49,663 nucleotides of DNA, from assembly GCA_028868995.1 (NCBI GenBank), contig JAGWTH010000030.1, positions 1 through 49,663 on the forward strand, read 5' to 3'. A program made the position numbers and the translations under genes. This document shows positions 15,626 to 25,641 of the stretch, one piece after another (within the stretch, counting starts at the first letter, position 1; every line of letters starts with the position of its first letter). Source of the DNA: Burkholderiales bacterium (GTDB taxonomy: Bacteria; Pseudomonadota; Gammaproteobacteria; Burkholderiales; Burkholderiaceae_C). The notes under the pieces are model-generated. The model was given only the letters and a program-made list of their open reading frames with translations, had not been told where the DNA came from and did not search any database.

Positions 15626-17275
15626 CTGCCCAGGCGGCGCGGCGCCGAAGCGGCCCGGCCCCAGCGCGCCGGCCGGGTCGAGGATGGGATAGGCGATCGA
15701 GCAGATGTGCGAGTTGATGCGCTTCAGGTCGCTGATCAGGTCCAGGTGCAGCGAGCTGGTCTCGATGCTCTGCGGCGTGTTCTCGGCCAGCCGCGCCAGG
15801 TGCGTCTGGGCGTAGGCGCGCTCCAGGTCGCCGAAGCGCGCCTTCTCCTGCAGCAGCCGCTGGGCGTCGCGCACCGAGCCGTTGAGAAACACGCTCATGC
15901 CCAGTCGCAGGTTGTCGACCAGGCGCGCGTGCAGCTCGCAGATCTCCGCCATGCCCGCGTCGGAGAAGCTGCGGCCCTTGCGGATCTTCTTGTCCTCGAT
16001 GTCGATCAGCACGCGCTCGATGATGTCGCCGATCTGCTCCATGTTGATGGTGAAGCTGATGATGTCGGTCCAGCGCCGGCTTTCCTCCTCGCCCAGGGCC
16101 TCGCGCGAGATCTTGGTCAGGTAGTACTTGATGGCCGAATAGAGCTGGTCGACGGTGTCGTCCATCTTGCGCAGCTCCTGCGCGAGGCGCAGGTCGTTCT
16201 CCCGGATCACCCGCAGCATGCCCAGCAGCATGGTCTCGACCACGTCGGCCTGGTGCAGCGCCTCGCGCGCGGCGTTGGAGATGGCCAGCGATGGCGTGGC
16301 CAGCGCCGAGGGGTCCAGGTGGTGCGGCCGGCCCGCCACCAGGGTCTTGTCCGGCCGGGGCAGCCACTGCTCGACCCACTTCGCCACGCGCCGGGTGAAG
16401 GCGAGGAACATCAGCGCGATCAGCACGTTGAACACCAGGTGGTACAGCACCACGAGCTGGTTGTGCTCCGCGATGTAGGGGCTGACGTGCCGCACCCACA
16501 GCCCCACGAAGGGCGCGGCCATCACCACGCCGACGGCCTTGAACACCAGGTTGCCCAGGGGCACCTGGCGCACCTCCACCGCGGCGTTCGCGGTGGCCAG
16601 CACGGCCAGCAGTCCGCTGCCCAGGTTGGCGCCCAGGGTGAGCCCCAGCGCCACGTCGATGGGGATGGCGCCGGAGGCCGCGAGCGTGGCGGTGAGCAGC
16701 ACGACGGCGAGGCTCGAATAGGCGACCACCGCCAGCACCGCGCCCACCGTGATCTCCAGCAGGATGTCGCTCGACAGGGACTCCAGCATGGCCTTCACCG
16801 CCGGCGAGGCCACGATGATCGCGGTGGATTCGGCCACCAGGCGCAGGGCGAGCAGCATCAGGCCCAGGCCGATCAGCACCCGCCCGACGCGCCCCGGCGG
16901 CGAGGACTGGCGCGTGATGAACAGCACCACCCCCACCAGGATGAACAGCGGCGACAGCCACGAGAGGTCGAAGGAAAAGACCACCGTCATCAGGCTGGTG
17001 CCCACGTCGGCGCCCAGCATCACGGCCAGCGCCGTCGCGAGGCCCACCAGGCCCTGGCCCACGAAGGAGGAGACGATCAGCGCGGTGGCGGTGCTGGACT
17101 GCACCAGGGCGGTGACCCCGAGGCCGGCGAGCGCGGCCGCCGGGCGGGTGGAGATGCTGCGCGCGAGCACCTGGCGCAGGTTGGCGCCGAACACGCGCAG
17201 GATGCCCGTGCGGACCAGGTACGTGCCCCAGACCAGCAGCGCGACGGCCGCCAGCAGGTTCAGCAGGTGCTTCAT
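15611..17275 (-). CDS. Na/Pi cotransporter family protein with PhoU-like tail
   Basis: 554 residues. Residues 1-330 hold two Na_Pi_cotrans repeats with about eight transmembrane helices; the QSSTATALIVSS stretch of the first repeat and the GANLGSG stretch of the second are the transport signatures. Residues about 350-540 are a helical PhoU-like cytoplasmic domain. It probably imports phosphate with sodium, or regulates phosphate. The ATG at 17275 (MKHLLN) precedes the first helix directly. There is no Shine-Dalgarno; TATCAT lies 9 nt upstream on the same strand. It is the first gene of its transcript and is not linked to pst or phoBR. Confidence 0.88.
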   Translation of the reverse strand: MKHLLNLLAAVALLVWGTYLVRTGILRVFGANLRQVLARSISTRPAAALAGLGVTALVQSSTATALIVSSFVGQGLVGLATALAVMLGADVGTSLMTVVFSFDLSWLSPLFILVGVVLFITRQSSPPGRVGRVLIGLGLMLLALRLVAESTAIIVASPAVKAMLESLSSDILLEITVGAVLAVVAYSSLAVVLLTATLAASGAIPIDVALGLTLGANLGSGLLAVLATANAAVEVRQVPLGNLVFKAVGVVMAAPFVGLWVRHVSPYIAEHNQLVVLYHLVFNVLIALMFLAFTRRVAKWVEQWLPRPDKTLVAGRPHHLDPSALATPSLAISNAAREALHQADVVETMLLGMLRVIRENDLRLAQELRKMDDTVDQLYSAIKYYLTKISREALGEEESRRWTDIISFTINMEQIGDIIERVLIDIEDKKIRKGRSFSDAGMAEICELHARLVDNLRLGMSVFLNGSVRDAQRLLQEKARFGDLERAYAQTHLARLAENTPQSIETSSLHLDLISDLKRINSHICSIAYPILDPAGALGPGRFGAAPPGQSRLL

Positions 17276-17284
17276 TTTTGAGCA

Positions 17285-17290
17285 ATGATA
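17285..17290 (-). promoter_or_regulatory. Candidate -10 element (TATCAT), near-leaderless start
   Basis: On the reverse strand TATCAT sits 9 nt before the ATG of the Na/Pi gene, with an A-rich gap and no Shine-Dalgarno. The transcript would have a leader of only a few bases. Confidence 0.4.
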
Positions 17291-17368
17291 CGCGCCGGCT
17301 CCGCCGCGTGGGAGGGCGTGTGTCACGCGGCCCACACCCGGCCCGGTCCCGCCGCGGCGGGACGCGCG

Positions 17369-17884
17369 TCAGCGGCTGCGCCGCACCCGCAGGAGCTCGT
17401 CGAGGATCAGGCAGGCCGCACCGATGGTGATGGCCGAATCGGCCACGTTGAAGGCCGGGAAATACCAGCGGTCCTGCCAGTGCACCTGCACGAAGTCGAC
17501 CACGTAGCCGTGCATCAGGCGGTCGATCACGTTGCCGAGCGCGCCGCCCAGGATGCAGGCCAGCGCGAAGCAGAACAGCTTCTGCCCGGCATGCGTGCGC
17601 AGCAGGTACAGGATGAACAGCGCCGCCGCCACCCCGATGCCCGTGAACAGCCAGCGCTGCCAGCCGGAGGCGGCGGCCAGGAAGGAGAAGGCCGCGCCCG
17701 TGTTGTGCGCCCGGACGATGTTCAGGAACGAGGTCACGTAGGTGGCGTCGCCCAGGCGGTAGTAGCCCAGGATCAGGACCTTGGTGAACTGGTCGGCGAT
17801 GAGAACGATCAGGGCCAGGCCCAGCCAGGGCAGCATGCCGCCGCGGCTGCCGCCCGGGCCCATGAGCGGGCCGCCGCGGGCCAT
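17369..17884 (-). CDS. lspA: Lipoprotein signal peptidase (signal peptidase II)
   Basis: 171 residues, four transmembrane helices, inner membrane. It cleaves the signal peptide of diacylglyceryl-modified prolipoproteins. Conserved motifs are DQFTK (31-35), NTGAAFSF (61-68), GNVIDR (117-122), VVDF with catalytic Asp130, and FNVADS with catalytic Asp149. The start overlaps the ileS stop by one base (TGATG), showing translational coupling; ribF-ileS-lspA is a widely conserved order in proteobacteria. The ATG at 17884 is chosen because the preceding in-frame residues are the ileS zinc-tail region read in another frame. Confidence 0.96.
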   Translation of the reverse strand: MARGGPLMGPGGSRGGMLPWLGLALIVLIADQFTKVLILGYYRLGDATYVTSFLNIVRAHNTGAAFSFLAAASGWQRWLFTGIGVAAALFILYLLRTHAGQKLFCFALACILGGALGNVIDRLMHGYVVDFVQVHWQDRWYFPAFNVADSAITIGAACLILDELLRVRRSR

Positions 17885-20733
17885 CAGGCGTGGGCCCGGC
17901 GCTCGCCGGACCCGAACAGGTTGCTCACGCAGCGGCCGCAGATCGCCGGGTGCCGGGGGTCGGCGCCCACGTCGGCGCGCCAGTGCCAGCAGCGCTCGCA
18001 CTTGGTGTCAGTGGAGGATTCCACCCAGATCGTCACCGGGTCACCGTCGGGTGCCTTCTCCAGAACGGCCTTCGAGACGATGAAGACAAACTTCAAGTCG
18101 TCGCCGAGTGAGGCCAGCTCTGAGTACATGGGATCGTTCACGCGGATGCGAATATTCGCCTGGAGAGAAGATCCGAGCTTCCCTTCCGCACGCAATTCCT
18201 CAATCTTCTTGTTGACCAGGGCGCGAACTTGCTGGATGTCCGCCCACTTCGCCAGCAACTGCGTATCCGGCGCGCCGATCTCCGCGTACTCCTCCAGGAA
18301 GATCGAGGGCGAGTCGCCGAACACCTTCCAGGCTTCCTCGGCCGTGAAGGACAGGAAAGGCGCCATCCAGCGCAGCATCGCATGGGTGATGTTCCACAGG
18401 GCCGTCTGCGCGCTGCGGCGCTCGAGCGACTTCGGCGCGGTGGTGTAGAGGCGGTCCTTCAGCACGTCCAGGTAGAACGCGCCCAGGTCCTCCGAGCAGT
18501 ACACCTGCAGCTTGGCCACCACCGGGTGGAACTCGTAGACCTCGTAGTGCGCCAGCACCTCGGCCTGGAATTCGGCCTCTCGCGCCAGGGCGTAGCGGTC
18601 GATCTCCAGCATCTCCGAGCGGGGCACGGCGTCCTTCGCCGGGTCGAAGTCGCTCACGTTGGCCAGCAGGAAGCGCAGCGTGTTGCGGATGCGCCGGTAG
18701 GCGTCCACCACGCGGGCCAGGATCTTGTCGTCGCCGGCGATGTCGCCCGAGTAGTCGGAGGCGGCCACCCACAGGCGGATGATCTCGGCGCCCAGCTTGC
18801 CGCTCACCTGCTGCGGCTCGATGCCGTTGCCCAGCGACTTGCTCATCTTGCGGCCCTGGCTGTCCACCGTGAAGCCGTGCGTGAGCAGGCCGCGGTAGGG
18901 CGCGCGGCCGTACATCGCGGCGGCGGTCAGCAGCGAGGAATGGAACCAGCCGCGGTGCTGGTCGTGGCCTTCGAGGTACAGGTCGGCCTCGGGACCGTTC
19001 TCGTGCGCGGCGCCCGCGTGCGAGCCCTTGAGCACGGTGGTGTGCGTGGTGCCGGAGTCGAACCAGACCTCCAGGATGTCCTGGCTCTTGGTGTAGGCGG
19101 GCGCGTCGGCGGCGGCCCCGACCTTGGCGAGGATCTCCTCGGTCGTGGCCTTGCTCCAGGCCTCGATGCCGCCGGCCAGCACCAGGTCGGCGGCGAGGTC
19201 CAGGATCTCGGGCGTCTTCGGGTGCAGGTCGCCCGTGTCCTTGTGCAGGAAGAAGGGCAGGGGCACGCCCCAGCTGCGCTGGCGGCTGATGCACCAGTCG
19301 GGCCGCCCGGCGATCATGTCGCGCAGGCGGGCCTTGCCGTTCTCGGGGTAGAAGCTGGTGTCCTCGATCGCCTTGAGCGCCATGTTGCGCAGGGTGTCGG
19401 GCGCCTTGTCCTTCGTGAACACGCCCTCGCCCTCGTCCATGCGCACGAACCACTGGGCGGCGGCGCGGTAGATCACCGGCGTCTTGTGGCGCCAGCAGTG
19501 CGGGTAGCTGTGGACGATGATCTCGGTGGCGAACAGGCGGCCCGCCTTGTCCAGCGTGTCGATGATGTGGGGGACGGCCTTCCAGATGTTCTCGCCGCCG
19601 AACAGCGGGAAGTCCGGCGCGTACGATCCGTTGCCCTGCACCGGGTTCAGGATGTCGTCGTACTTCATGCCGTGGGCGACGCAGCTGTTGAAGTCGTCCA
19701 GGCCGTAGGCGGGCGAGGAGTGCACGAGGCCGGTGCCGTCTTCCGCCGTGGCGTAGTCGGCGAGGTAGACCGGCGACAGGCGCCGGTACCCGGCGTCGAC
19801 GTCGTACAGGGGGTGGCGGAACTCCAGCCCGCCGAGGTTCTTGCCGGCGGTGGTGGCGAGCACCTTGCCTTCCAGCTTGTAGCGGGCCAGCGCCTTCTCC
19901 ACCAGGACCTCGGCCAGGATCAGGCGGCCGCGCGGCGTATCCACCAGGGCGTAGACGATCTCGGGGTTGAGGTTCAGGGCCTGGTTGGCCGGGATGGTCC
20001 AGGCCGTGGTGGTCCAGATCACGGCGAAGACGTCGGCGCTCTCGGCGGGCAGCCCGAAGGCCGCGTACACCTGCGCCGGCGCGTTGGCCTGGAAGCCCAC
20101 GTCCAGCGTCTGCGACTTCTTGTCCGCGTACTCGATCTCGAACTCGGCCAGCGAGGAGCCGCAGTCGAAGCACCAGTAGACCGGCTTCAGGCCGCGGTAG
20201 ACGAAGCCGCGCTCCATCACCCGCTTGAAGGCGCGGATCTCCAGGGACTCGTTGACGAAGTCCATGGTCTTGTAGGGATGGTCCCAGTCGCCCAGGACGC
20301 CCAGGCGCTTGAAGTCGGCCATCTGGATGCCGATCTGCTCGGTGGCGAAGGCCCGGCTCTTCGCCTGCATCTCGTCGCGCGGCAGGTTGCGGCCGAACTT
20401 CTTCTCGATCGCGTTCTCGATCGGCAGGCCATGGCAGTCCCAGCCCGGGATGTAGGCCGCGTCCAGGCCCTTGAGCTGGCGCGACTTCACGATCATGTCC
20501 TTCAGGATCTTGTTGACCGCGTGGCCCATGTGGATCTGGCCGTTGGCGTAGGGCGGGCCGTCGTGGAGGATGAACTTCTGGCGGCCGCGGCGCGCCTCGC
20601 GCAGGCGCTTGTACAGGCCCTGCTCCTCCCACTCCTGGACCCAGCCCGGCTCGCGCTTGGGCAGGTCGCCGCGCATCGGGAACGGCGTGTCGGGCAGGTT
20701 GAGGGTGGCGCGGTAGTCGGTCTTGTCGGTCAT
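17884..20733 (-). CDS. ileS: Isoleucyl-tRNA synthetase
   Basis: 949-residue class I aminoacyl-tRNA synthetase charging tRNA-Ile. The HIGH motif is present as HMGH in [14 protein letters not shown] near residue 62, the KMSKS loop is intact ([11 protein letters not shown]), and the CP1 editing domain lies between. The C-terminal zinc finger has Cys912, Cys915, Cys932 and Cys935. The length matches E. coli IleS (938). It is followed directly by lspA (TGATG overlap) and preceded by ribF with a 108-bp gap that may contain its own promoter. The gene looks complete and typical. Confidence 0.98.
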   Translation of the reverse strand: MTDKTDYRATLNLPDTPFPMRGDLPKREPGWVQEWEEQGLYKRLREARRGRQKFILHDGPPYANGQIHMGHAVNKILKDMIVKSRQLKGLDAAYIPGWDCHGLPIENAIEKKFGRNLPRDEMQAKSRAFATEQIGIQMADFKRLGVLGDWDHPYKTMDFVNESLEIRAFKRVMERGFVYRGLKPVYWCFDCGSSLAEFEIEYADKKSQTLDVGFQANAPAQVYAAFGLPAESADVFAVIWTTTAWTIPANQALNLNPEIVYALVDTPRGRLILAEVLVEKALARYKLEGKVLATTAGKNLGGLEFRHPLYDVDAGYRRLSPVYLADYATAEDGTGLVHSSPAYGLDDFNSCVAHGMKYDDILNPVQGNGSYAPDFPLFGGENIWKAVPHIIDTLDKAGRLFATEIIVHSYPHCWRHKTPVIYRAAAQWFVRMDEGEGVFTKDKAPDTLRNMALKAIEDTSFYPENGKARLRDMIAGRPDWCISRQRSWGVPLPFFLHKDTGDLHPKTPEILDLAADLVLAGGIEAWSKATTEEILAKVGAAADAPAYTKSQDILEVWFDSGTTHTTVLKGSHAGAAHENGPEADLYLEGHDQHRGWFHSSLLTAAAMYGRAPYRGLLTHGFTVDSQGRKMSKSLGNGIEPQQVSGKLGAEIIRLWVAASDYSGDIAGDDKILARVVDAYRRIRNTLRFLLANVSDFDPAKDAVPRSEMLEIDRYALAREAEFQAEVLAHYEVYEFHPVVAKLQVYCSEDLGAFYLDVLKDRLYTTAPKSLERRSAQTALWNITHAMLRWMAPFLSFTAEEAWKVFGDSPSIFLEEYAEIGAPDTQLLAKWADIQQVRALVNKKIEELRAEGKLGSSLQANIRIRVNDPMYSELASLGDDLKFVFIVSKAVLEKAPDGDPVTIWVESSTDTKCERCWHWRADVGADPRHPAICGRCVSNLFGSGERRAHA

Positions 20734-20841
20734 GGGAAAGCCTTTGCGAACTTGTCGGGCCGGGCTTGCGCCCGGGCATCCACGGTTCCAGCAGCCCGTG
20801 GGGCGGCGGATGGCGGCCGGGGGCCGCCGGTGACAAGGCCG

Positions 20842-21852
20842 CTAAATTCGGTCGCGCGTGGTCTGCCGCCGGGTTTCGGCGTGCGTGGAAGCGAAGAACG
20901 CACGGGCGGCGTCGCAGTCGCGCGCGATGCCCGCCTTCAGGGCCTCGAGGCCGTCGTAGCGCAGCTCGTCGTGCAGTTTGTGCAGCAGTTCCACGCGGAC
21001 GATTTTACCGTAGGCCCCTTCGTGGCCCAGGTGGGCGGGCCATTGCAGGCAATGGGTCTCCAGCAGCACGCGCCCGCCGTTGGCGTCGCGAGGGTCCAGC
21101 GAGGGCCGCACGCCCAGGTTGGCCACCCCTTCCAGGGGGCGCTCGTCCAGCCCGTGCACCCGCACGGCGAAGATGCCGCTGGCTGCCGGCTTCCAGTGGG
21201 CGAAGCGCTGGTTGAGGGTCTTGAAGCCGAGCTCGCGCCCCAGCTTGCGCCCGTGCACCACGTGGCCGCTGATGCTGTACGGGCGGCCGATCAGGGCGGC
21301 GGCGCCGGCCATGTCGCCGCGCCCCAGGGCGTCGCGGACCGCCGAGCTCGACACGCGCAGCCCGTGCACCTCGTAGCTGTTCATGCGGGCCACGTCGAAG
21401 CCGTAGCGGCTGCCGGCGGAGTCGAGCATGGCGTAGTCGCCCGCGCGCCGGGCGCCGAAGCGGAAGTCGTCGCCCACCAGCACGTAGCGCGCGCCCAGTC
21501 CCTTCACCAGCACGTCCTCGATGAAGGCCTCGGGAAACTGGCCGGACAGCCGGGCGTCGAACTTCAGGATGACGCACTGGTCGACGCCGCAGCGGGCCAG
21601 CTCGGTGAGCTTGTCGCGCAGGGTCGCGATCCGGGCCGGGGCCAGCTCCGGCTTGCGGTGCACGGCGGCGAAGTAGTCGCGCGGATGGGGCTCGAAGGTG
21701 AGCACGCAGCTGGGCACGCCCCGGTGCCGGGCCTCGCTGTTCAGCAGCGCCAGCATGGCCTGGTGGCCGCGGTGCACGCCATCGAAGTTGCCGATGGTCA
21801 GCGCGCAGGCCCGGGCGATCTGGGGATGGTGGAAGCCGCGCAGGATCTGCAT
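20842..21852 (-). CDS. ribF: Bifunctional riboflavin kinase/FAD synthetase
   Basis: 336 residues. The N-terminal FMN adenylyltransferase domain (about 14-170) has TIGNFDGVHRGHQ with the HxGH-type motif, and the C-terminal riboflavin kinase domain (about 185-310) has GRELGFKTLN and the FAVRVHG/GVANLGVRPS region. Together they convert riboflavin to FMN and then to FAD. The ATG at 21852 (MQILRGF) is chosen because residues after it match the family N-terminus. It leads the conserved ribF-ileS-lspA order. No RFN riboswitch was recognised upstream. Confidence 0.96.
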   Translation of the reverse strand: MQILRGFHHPQIARACALTIGNFDGVHRGHQAMLALLNSEARHRGVPSCVLTFEPHPRDYFAAVHRKPELAPARIATLRDKLTELARCGVDQCVILKFDARLSGQFPEAFIEDVLVKGLGARYVLVGDDFRFGARRAGDYAMLDSAGSRYGFDVARMNSYEVHGLRVSSSAVRDALGRGDMAGAAALIGRPYSISGHVVHGRKLGRELGFKTLNQRFAHWKPAASGIFAVRVHGLDERPLEGVANLGVRPSLDPRDANGGRVLLETHCLQWPAHLGHEGAYGKIVRVELLHKLHDELRYDGLEALKAGIARDCDAARAFFASTHAETRRQTTRDRI

Positions 21853-22008
21853 CTCGGGTGGTATCTTTTTGATAGCAGGCCGCGTCCGATGGGCGTGGCC
21901 GGTGCACCGATGGCGTGCCATGGGTGGGTCACGAAAACACGGTATATTGTCTCTCACGCTGACCGGAGCCGAGGCTCCCGGGCGCTGTCGGTCTGTTCGT
22001 CGTTGAAT

Positions 22009-22013
22009 GGAGG
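22009..22013 (+). promoter_or_regulatory. Shine-Dalgarno deciding a TTG start
   Basis: GGAGG lies 6 nt before the TTG at 22020. This supports TTG initiation for the HNH gene over the ATG at 22007, which is in a different frame and overlaps the Shine-Dalgarno. Confidence 0.6.
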
Positions 22014-22019
22014 CGCGTT

Positions 22020-22580
22020 TTGAAGGTCTTGAAGCTGTCCGCCCAGGGACTGCCCCAGTCGTGGATCTCGCTGGAGCAGGCCGTGCTGCACTATGCCGCC
22101 GACCAGGTGCGCTGGGAGGCCGGGGCGGAGGTGGCCGTGTTCCGCGGGGGCTTCAACGCCCGCACGGGCGAGCAGTCGATCATCACGGTCAACAGCATCA
22201 TCGGCACCAAGGGCGTGCCGAACATCAACCCCTTCGAGCTGAAGCCGGGCCTGACCAACGGCAAGCTGTTCGCCCGCGACCGCAACGTCTGCGCCTACTG
22301 CGGGGAGCAGCACCACGAGGACGAACTCACCCGCGAGCACATCGTCCCCTTCGCCCAGAACGGCAAGGATCACTGGATGAACGTGGTCACCGCCTGCCGG
22401 GCCTGCAACCACCGCAAGGGCAGCCGCACGCCGGAGCAGGCCGGCATGACCCTGCTGTACACGCCCTACGTGCCCAGCCTGTGGGAGGACTTCATCCTGC
22501 GCAACCGCCGCATCCTGGCGGACCAGATGGAGTTCCTGATGGCGCACCTGCCCAAGAACTCGCGATTGCACGATTCCTGA
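22020..22580 (+). CDS. HNH endonuclease domain protein
   Basis: 186 residues with a compact zinc-ribbon HNH fold: CAYC at 91-94, the catalytic-type REHIVPF (105-111), WMN (119-121) and a second CRAC pair at 126-129. The N-terminal 85 residues have no motif I can name. HNH proteins of this kind are standalone nucleases of unclear role, and this one lies in an ordinary housekeeping setting rather than next to phage or restriction genes. The start is TTG, backed by GGAGG 6 nt upstream. A TATATT box about 65 nt upstream (near 21950) is a possible promoter. Confidence 0.85.
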   Translation: MKVLKLSAQGLPQSWISLEQAVLHYAADQVRWEAGAEVAVFRGGFNARTGEQSIITVNSIIGTKGVPNINPFELKPGLTNGKLFARDRNVCAYCGEQHHEDELTREHIVPFAQNGKDHWMNVVTACRACNHRKGSRTPEQAGMTLLYTPYVPSLWEDFILRNRRILADQMEFLMAHLPKNSRLHDS

Positions 22581-22613
22581 GCAACGCCGGGGCGCCCCGA
22601 AGGGCGCGCAGCG

Positions 22614-23729
22614 TCAGGCGAACACGCCCGCCGTGTCCTGCATGCGCTCGGACACCTCGCCTAGGTGGTGCAGGGTGTCGCCGTAGACCAGTTCGAGCTG
22701 GGTGAGCTTCTTGAAGTAGTGGCTGCCCACGTATTCGTCGGTCACGCCGATGCCGCCGTGCAGCTGCACCGAGTTCTGGCCGACGAAGCGCATCGACACG
22801 CCCAGCTGGTACTTGGCGCGGGCCATGGCGCGGCGGCGCTCGTCGGCCGGGGCGTTGAGCTTGAGGGAGGCGTAGTAGCTCATGGAGCGGGCCAGTTCCT
22901 GCTGCATCTTCATGTCGGCCATGCGGTGGCGCAGGGCCTGGAAGGTGGCCAGCGTCACGCCGAACTGCTTGCGGGTGTTCATGTACTCCGCGGTCAGTTC
23001 CATGGTCCTGTCGATCACGCCGACGGCCTCGGCGCAGGTGCAGGCGACGCCGATGTCCACCGCGTGCTCCAGGGCCTTCAGGCCGTCCTCGGCGACCAGC
23101 GTCGCGGCGGCGTCCTGGAAGGAAACCTCGGCGGCGCGCGCCTCGTCCAGCGTCAGGTAGCCGCGGGCGGACACGCCCTGGGCGCCGCGTTCCACCAGGA
23201 ACAGCGCGATCTTCCCGTTCGTCCTGGCGGGCACGAGGAAGGCGTCGGCCTGGTCCCCGGCGGGCACGATGCTCTTGGCGCCCGTGAGCTTCCAGCCGCC
23301 GCCGGCCTGGCTGGCCGTGGCTTCGCAGGCGTCGAGGCGGTAGCGGGCCTGGCGCTCCTGGTGCGCCAGCACCACCAGCGCCTCGCCGGAGGCCATCTTC
23401 GGCAGCCACTGCGACTGCACGGCCGCCGGCGCGTAGCCGCCCAGCACGCCGCTGGCCACCAGCGTAGCGCCCAGGGACTCCAGCACGATGCCGCGGCCCA
23501 GTTCCTCCAGCACCACCATCGCCTCGACCGGGCCCATGCCCATGCCGCCGAGTTCCTCGGACACGTAGAGGCCGGTGAGGCCCAGCTCGGCCAGCTCGCC
23601 GTAGGCCCCGCGGTCGAAGCCGCCCGCCCGGGCGATGCCCTGCCGGCGCTCGAAGCCGTAGCTGCGGTCCACCCACTTGCGCACGGCGTCGCGCAGCTGT
23701 TCCTGGTCGTCGGTGAAATTGAAATCCAT
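22614..23729 (-). CDS. Acyl-CoA dehydrogenase, small-subunit type (PimD-like)
   Basis: 371-residue FAD flavoprotein of the acyl-CoA dehydrogenase family, close in feel to the PimD small subunit of pimeloyl-CoA dehydrogenase. The N-terminal helical domain begins FNFTDDQEQLRDAVR; the C-terminal region has QLHGGIGVTDEY and GDTLHHLG. It follows a large-subunit gene by 12 nt, with GGAGACACGGAC before its ATG, so the pair is one operon and probably a heteromeric enzyme oxidising a dicarboxylyl-, branched or ring-bearing acyl-CoA. The exact substrate is not predictable. Confidence 0.88.
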   Translation of the reverse strand: MDFNFTDDQEQLRDAVRKWVDRSYGFERRQGIARAGGFDRGAYGELAELGLTGLYVSEELGGMGMGPVEAMVVLEELGRGIVLESLGATLVASGVLGGYAPAAVQSQWLPKMASGEALVVLAHQERQARYRLDACEATASQAGGGWKLTGAKSIVPAGDQADAFLVPARTNGKIALFLVERGAQGVSARGYLTLDEARAAEVSFQDAAATLVAEDGLKALEHAVDIGVACTCAEAVGVIDRTMELTAEYMNTRKQFGVTLATFQALRHRMADMKMQQELARSMSYYASLKLNAPADERRRAMARAKYQLGVSMRFVGQNSVQLHGGIGVTDEYVGSHYFKKLTQLELVYGDTLHHLGEVSERMQDTAGVFA

Positions 23730-23741
23730 GTCCGTGTCTCC

Positions 23742-24920
23742 TCAGCCCAGGACGGTTTGGGCCACGATGTTGCGCTGGACTTCGTTGGAGCCGCCGTAGA
23801 TCGTGGTCTTGCGCATGTTGAAGTAGGTGGCGGCCAGGGGCGCGATGTAGGCGGCGCCCACGTAGTCGCCCTGGTAGCCCGCTTCCATCGCCTCGCGCAC
23901 GAAGGGCAGGGCGTAGGGGCCGGCGGCCAGCATCATCAGCTCGGAGTAGCGCTGCTGGATCTCGCTGCCCTTGATCTTCAGCAGGCCCGCGATGTCCAGC
24001 GGGTTCTTGCCCGACTTCTCGGCCGACAGAACGCGCAGCACCAGCATTTCCAGCGCCACGATGTCGACTTCCAGCTTGGCGATCTCGTCGCGGAAGCGGG
24101 TGTCCGTCCACACGCCCTCGCTGCGGGCGATGCGCTTGAGGCGCTCCAGCTCGCGCTTGGCGCGGTTGACGTCGGCGATGTTGGTGCGCTCGTGGGACAG
24201 CAGGTGCTTGGCGTAGGTCCAGCCCTTGTTCTCCTCGCCGATCAGGTTTTCCGCGGGCACCTCGACGTTGTCGAAGAACACCTCGTTCACCTCGTGGCCG
24301 CCGTCGAGCATGATGATCGGGCGGACGGTGACGCCGGGCGACTTCATGTCGATCAGCAGGAAGGAGATGCCGGTCTGCGGCTTGCCCTCGGTGGAGGTGC
24401 GCACCAGGCAGAAGATCCACTCGCCGTACTGGGCGAGCGTGGTCCAGGTCTTCTGGCCGTTGACGATGTACTTGTCGCCCTTGCGTTCGGCGCGGGTCTT
24501 GAGCGACGCCAGGTCGGAGCCCGAGCCCGGCTCGCTGTAGCCCTGGCTCCACCAGACCTCGCCGCTGGCGATGCCGGGCAGGAAGCGCTTCTGCTGCTCG
24601 GGCGAGCCAAAGGCCATGATCACCGGCGCCACCATCACCGGGCCGAAGGGCACGATGCGCGGCGCGCCGGCCAGGGCGCACTCCTCCTCGAACAGGTGCT
24701 TCTGCACCGCCGACCAGCCCGGGCCGCCGAATTCCTTGGGCCAGCCGTAACCCAGCCAGCCCTTCTTGCCCAGGATCTTCGCCCAGCGCTGCATGTCCTC
24801 GCGCATGAGGTGCAGGGCGTTGTGCACTTTGTGGGCGATGTCCTCCGGCAGGTTCGCGCGCACCCAGGCGCGGATGTCCTCGCGGAACTTCTGTTCTTCA
24901 GGGGTGAATGCAAGGTCCAT
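23742..24920 (-). CDS. Acyl-CoA dehydrogenase, large-subunit type (PimC-like)
   Basis: 392 residues, acyl-CoA dehydrogenase family, resembling the PimC large subunit. Family signatures: QGYSEPGSGSDLASLKT (FAD/substrate loop), NGQKTWTT, and the C-terminal IYGGSNEVQRNI. The enzyme inserts an alpha-beta double bond into an acyl-CoA using FAD and electron-transferring flavoprotein. The ATG at 24920 has GGAGACAAGTC directly upstream. It is the first gene of a two-gene operon with the small-subunit type gene. No CoA ligase, hydratase or regulator of the pathway is adjacent. Confidence 0.9.
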   Translation of the reverse strand: MDLAFTPEEQKFREDIRAWVRANLPEDIAHKVHNALHLMREDMQRWAKILGKKGWLGYGWPKEFGGPGWSAVQKHLFEEECALAGAPRIVPFGPVMVAPVIMAFGSPEQQKRFLPGIASGEVWWSQGYSEPGSGSDLASLKTRAERKGDKYIVNGQKTWTTLAQYGEWIFCLVRTSTEGKPQTGISFLLIDMKSPGVTVRPIIMLDGGHEVNEVFFDNVEVPAENLIGEENKGWTYAKHLLSHERTNIADVNRAKRELERLKRIARSEGVWTDTRFRDEIAKLEVDIVALEMLVLRVLSAEKSGKNPLDIAGLLKIKGSEIQQRYSELMMLAAGPYALPFVREAMEAGYQGDYVGAAYIAPLAATYFNMRKTTIYGGSNEVQRNIVAQTVLG

Positions 24921-24946
24921 GACTTGTCTCCGGGGGAACTCGCGAT

Positions 24947-25621
24947 TTAAGCACGGTCGTTCGCTTCGGGCTGTCCGGGTTGCGACAAACCCAGCTGGCC
25001 GGCGAGGTCCTGCAATTGCTCGCGCAGGGTGACCACTTCCGTTTCGAGCCGGGCGACCCGCTCTTCCAGTGCGGCTGCTTCCGCCGGGGCCGCCGGCGCG
25101 GCGGCGAGGGCGCCGGCGTCCACCGGTCCGCACAGCAGGTGGGCCCAGCGCGCCTCGCGCGCGCCCGGCGCCCGGGGCAGTTGCACCACCAGCGGCCCGC
25201 CGCGCTCCTCGGGGCGCTCGCGCATTTCCTCCAGGAAGGCCTCGACCGAGGAGATGTCGGCGAAGCGGTACCAGCGCTCGGAGTGGATGCGCAGCTCGCC
25301 CGCGGTCTGGGGGCCACGCAGCATCAGCAGGCCCAGCAGCACGGCGGACTGCTCGGGCACCACCAGCGCGCGCTGGAAGTTGTGCTCCCAGCGGGCCACG
25401 CGGCTGCCGCTGGAGGCGAAGGCCAGCGAACGGCGCTTCAGGCCGTCCAGCGCCTCCTGCACCTCGGCTTCCGTGAGGTGGGTGACCGGCTCGCGGCTGC
25501 TCTTCTGGTTGCAGCCGGCGACCAGCGCGTTCAGCGACAGGGGATAGGTGTCCGGCACCGTGCGGGCCTTCTCCATCAGCGTGCCCAGCACGCGCGCCTC
25601 GGCAAGGGTGAGCGGTTCCAT
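24947..25621 (-). CDS. YceH/UPF0502 (DUF480) family protein
   Basis: 224 residues. The N-terminal two thirds form tandem winged-helix-like repeats of the DUF480 family ([22 protein letters not shown] ... [14 protein letters not shown]). A short coiled coil (about 185-215, [19 protein letters not shown]) ends the protein. Function is unknown; the E. coli homologue YceH is a conserved cytoplasmic protein. The start at 25621 is only 30 bp from the divergent purN start, so both promoters must sit in that gap or in the neighbouring coding sequence. Confidence 0.9.
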   Translation of the reverse strand: MEPLTLAEARVLGTLMEKARTVPDTYPLSLNALVAGCNQKSSREPVTHLTEAEVQEALDGLKRRSLAFASSGSRVARWEHNFQRALVVPEQSAVLLGLLMLRGPQTAGELRIHSERWYRFADISSVEAFLEEMRERPEERGGPLVVQLPRAPGAREARWAHLLCGPVDAGALAAAPAAPAEAAALEERVARLETEVVTLREQLQDLAGQLGLSQPGQPEANDRA

Positions 25622-25635
25622 GTTCAGCTGGCTGG

Positions 25636-25641
25636 GATAAT
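25636..25641 (+). promoter_or_regulatory. purN: Candidate -10 element (GATAAT) of purN
   Basis: GATAAT ends 10 nt before the purN ATG with no Shine-Dalgarno, suggesting a leader of only a few bases. On the reverse strand the same bases read ATTATC, 14 nt before the YceH start. Confidence 0.4.

Noticed and set aside
18229..22023. Very long open frame antisense to ileS and ribF
   Set aside because: Composition is Val/Gln/His/Arg-rich as expected for the mirror of GC-rich codons; ileS and ribF on the other strand have full catalytic motifs.
22007..22705. ATG-started frame at 22007 overlapping the HNH gene
   Set aside because: Out of frame with the HNH motif; its translation has no domain, while the TTG frame has both Cys pairs and the HNH core.
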